Positions 6,410 to 6,986 of a stretch of DNA of 6,986 nt are shown here, in pieces. Under the pieces are notes generated by a model. That model saw nothing but the letters and a program-made list of their open reading frames with translations, did not search any database and was not told the origin of the DNA. The position numbers and the translations under genes were made by a program. Positions within the stretch are counted from its first letter, which is position 1; the number at the start of each line of letters is the position of its first letter. Origin of the DNA: Bacillota bacterium (lineage in GTDB: Bacteria; Bacillota_E; Sulfobacillia; Sulfobacillales; Sulfobacillaceae); contig JAKAAS010000084.1 in assembly GCA_021802225.1 (NCBI GenBank), positions 1 through 6,986 of the forward strand, read 5' to 3'.

Positions 6410-6428
6410 GGGGCCCCGCCTTCAGGCG
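6410..6428. repeat. GC-rich palindromes at the 3' end of the SWIM gene
   Basis: GGGGCCCC (6410-6417) is a perfect palindrome and runs into CGCC-TTCA-GGCG (6417-6428), which overlaps the last codons and stop of the SWIM gene. No T-run follows on either strand, so a classical terminator is not supported. It could mark the right boundary of the IscB element or help end transcription between the facing units. Confidence 0.35.
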
Positions 6429-6986
6429 TCGGGTCTATGACTCTCATCATCCAGCTCAATGCCAAATAGTGTTTCGAGGTCGGGCTCCTCGATCACCCGG
6501 CGACTCTTTGTTCCGGACTTCTCCAGGAGTTTGGCGGATTTTTCGGACACGGCCCGGGAAATCAGATCCTCCACATTAACGCCCCGCAAGACAAAGAAGA
6601 GGCCCGGATTGTCATCCAGGCGGGCTCCCACTCCATACAGGGCAGCCGACACATGTTTGCACATCGCCGCCCAATCCGGGCAGTCGCAGCGCAGGGCGAT
6701 ATCTTTGGGCGACGGAAACAGCCCCGCGTCATGGCCCGTAAAGAGATCAGCCAGCGCCTTGGGAAATTCCCCTTCCAAAAGTTCTGACAGTGAGTCGATG
6801 GCGCCACCCGAGGCGGAGATGATGCGCTGCCAGGCATCCGGCTCCAGAGGCTTGACGGTGATCGCAATTTTATAGGGTTTTGCCCCGCTTCCCTGAACCA
6901 GCGCCTCTACCGAGCCAGGCCGCACGCGCAAGTCTAGTACGGCCTGGTGCCTCACATAGCTGCGCCCTCTTTGAATGCGGTAGGCA
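6422..6986 (-). CDS. SWIM zinc-finger protein, partial (start outside window)
   Basis: The frame is open to the right edge. The residues before the GTG at 6955 (AYRIQRGRSY) match the family, whose N-terminal part usually reads RGRxYxRxGxVxxLxVxPGxVxAxVQGSxxxPY, so the true start is beyond the window. The visible 188 residues contain RVRPGSVEALVQGSGAKPY, then the zinc-binding SWIM motif CDCPDWAAMCKH (CxC...CxH), a helical stretch, and an acidic tail ending DLETLFGIELDDESHRPDA. SWIM domains bind zinc and are thought to contact DNA or proteins. Bacterial genes of this type often sit next to an SNF2-family helicase gene, but here the upstream neighbour is not visible. The stop at 6422 lies just beyond the structured region downstream of the IscB remnant. 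No clear terminator follows it on the minus strand. Confidence 0.88.
   Translation of the reverse strand, partial: AYRIQRGRSYVRHQAVLDLRVRPGSVEALVQGSGAKPYKIAITVKPLEPDAWQRIISASGGAIDSLSELLEGEFPKALADLFTGHDAGLFPSPKDIALRCDCPDWAAMCKHVSAALYGVGARLDDNPGLFFVLRGVNVEDLISRAVSEKSAKLLEKSGTKSRRVIEEPDLETLFGIELDDESHRPDA

Noticed and set aside
6459..6875. Plus-strand 138-codon frame opposite the SWIM gene
   Set aside because: Antisense to a gene with a clear CxC...CxH motif and a family-like N-terminal region; no supporting feature of its own.
1..6986. CRISPR array, tRNA or rRNA
   Set aside because: No regularly spaced repeats, no cloverleaf and no conserved rRNA sequence was seen on either strand.

Overview
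The window is bacterial DNA of fairly high GC with strong AGGAGG-type ribosome binding sites. It holds a minus-strand metabolic operon, a gene-poor degraded stretch, and part of a minus-strand SWIM zinc-finger gene. Gene content (cytoplasmic-type GH15 glucoamylase plus transketolase, SWIM protein, IscB remnant) would fit a Firmicutes/Actinobacteria-like organism such as Sulfobacillus. That assignment is a guess from general knowledge and was not tested.

Operon (1-4869, minus strand, transcribed right to left). The first gene is a 156-residue helical protein with a weak hemerythrin-like resemblance (4399-4869). It overlaps, by an ATGA, a 797-residue GH15 glucoamylase/glucodextranase with no signal peptide (2009-4402). 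A 48-base gap then leads to transketolase (start 1960). Together these suggest release of glucose from an internal alpha-glucan, with later use of sugar phosphates in the non-oxidative pentose phosphate pathway. The transketolase reading frame breaks near bases 102-104: the conserved C-terminal tail continues in another frame to the left edge, so the gene is either frameshifted or carries a sequence error.

Gene-poor stretch (4870-6421). It starts with the operon leader, which includes a short helix-turn-helix-like reading frame and an AT-rich island with a possible promoter. Next comes a decayed plus-strand copy of the 3' part of a transketolase gene (about 5365-5580), clearly related in bases to the intact copy on the other strand. 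After it lies the remnant of an IscB-type element on the plus strand: a GC-rich region with several perfect stems and GNRA loops (about 5690-5910, omega RNA/HEARO candidate), a Shine-Dalgarno and an ATG, then a reading frame that seems to jump from the first four IscB residues straight to the C-terminal domain, with two further frameshifts (5913-6276). A second well-paired segment of unknown identity follows (6275-6393).

Right end (6422-6986, minus strand): the C-terminal part of a SWIM zinc-finger protein whose start lies outside the window. The most notable part is the IscB remnant, which keeps its putative guide-RNA region but has lost nearly all of its nuclease.
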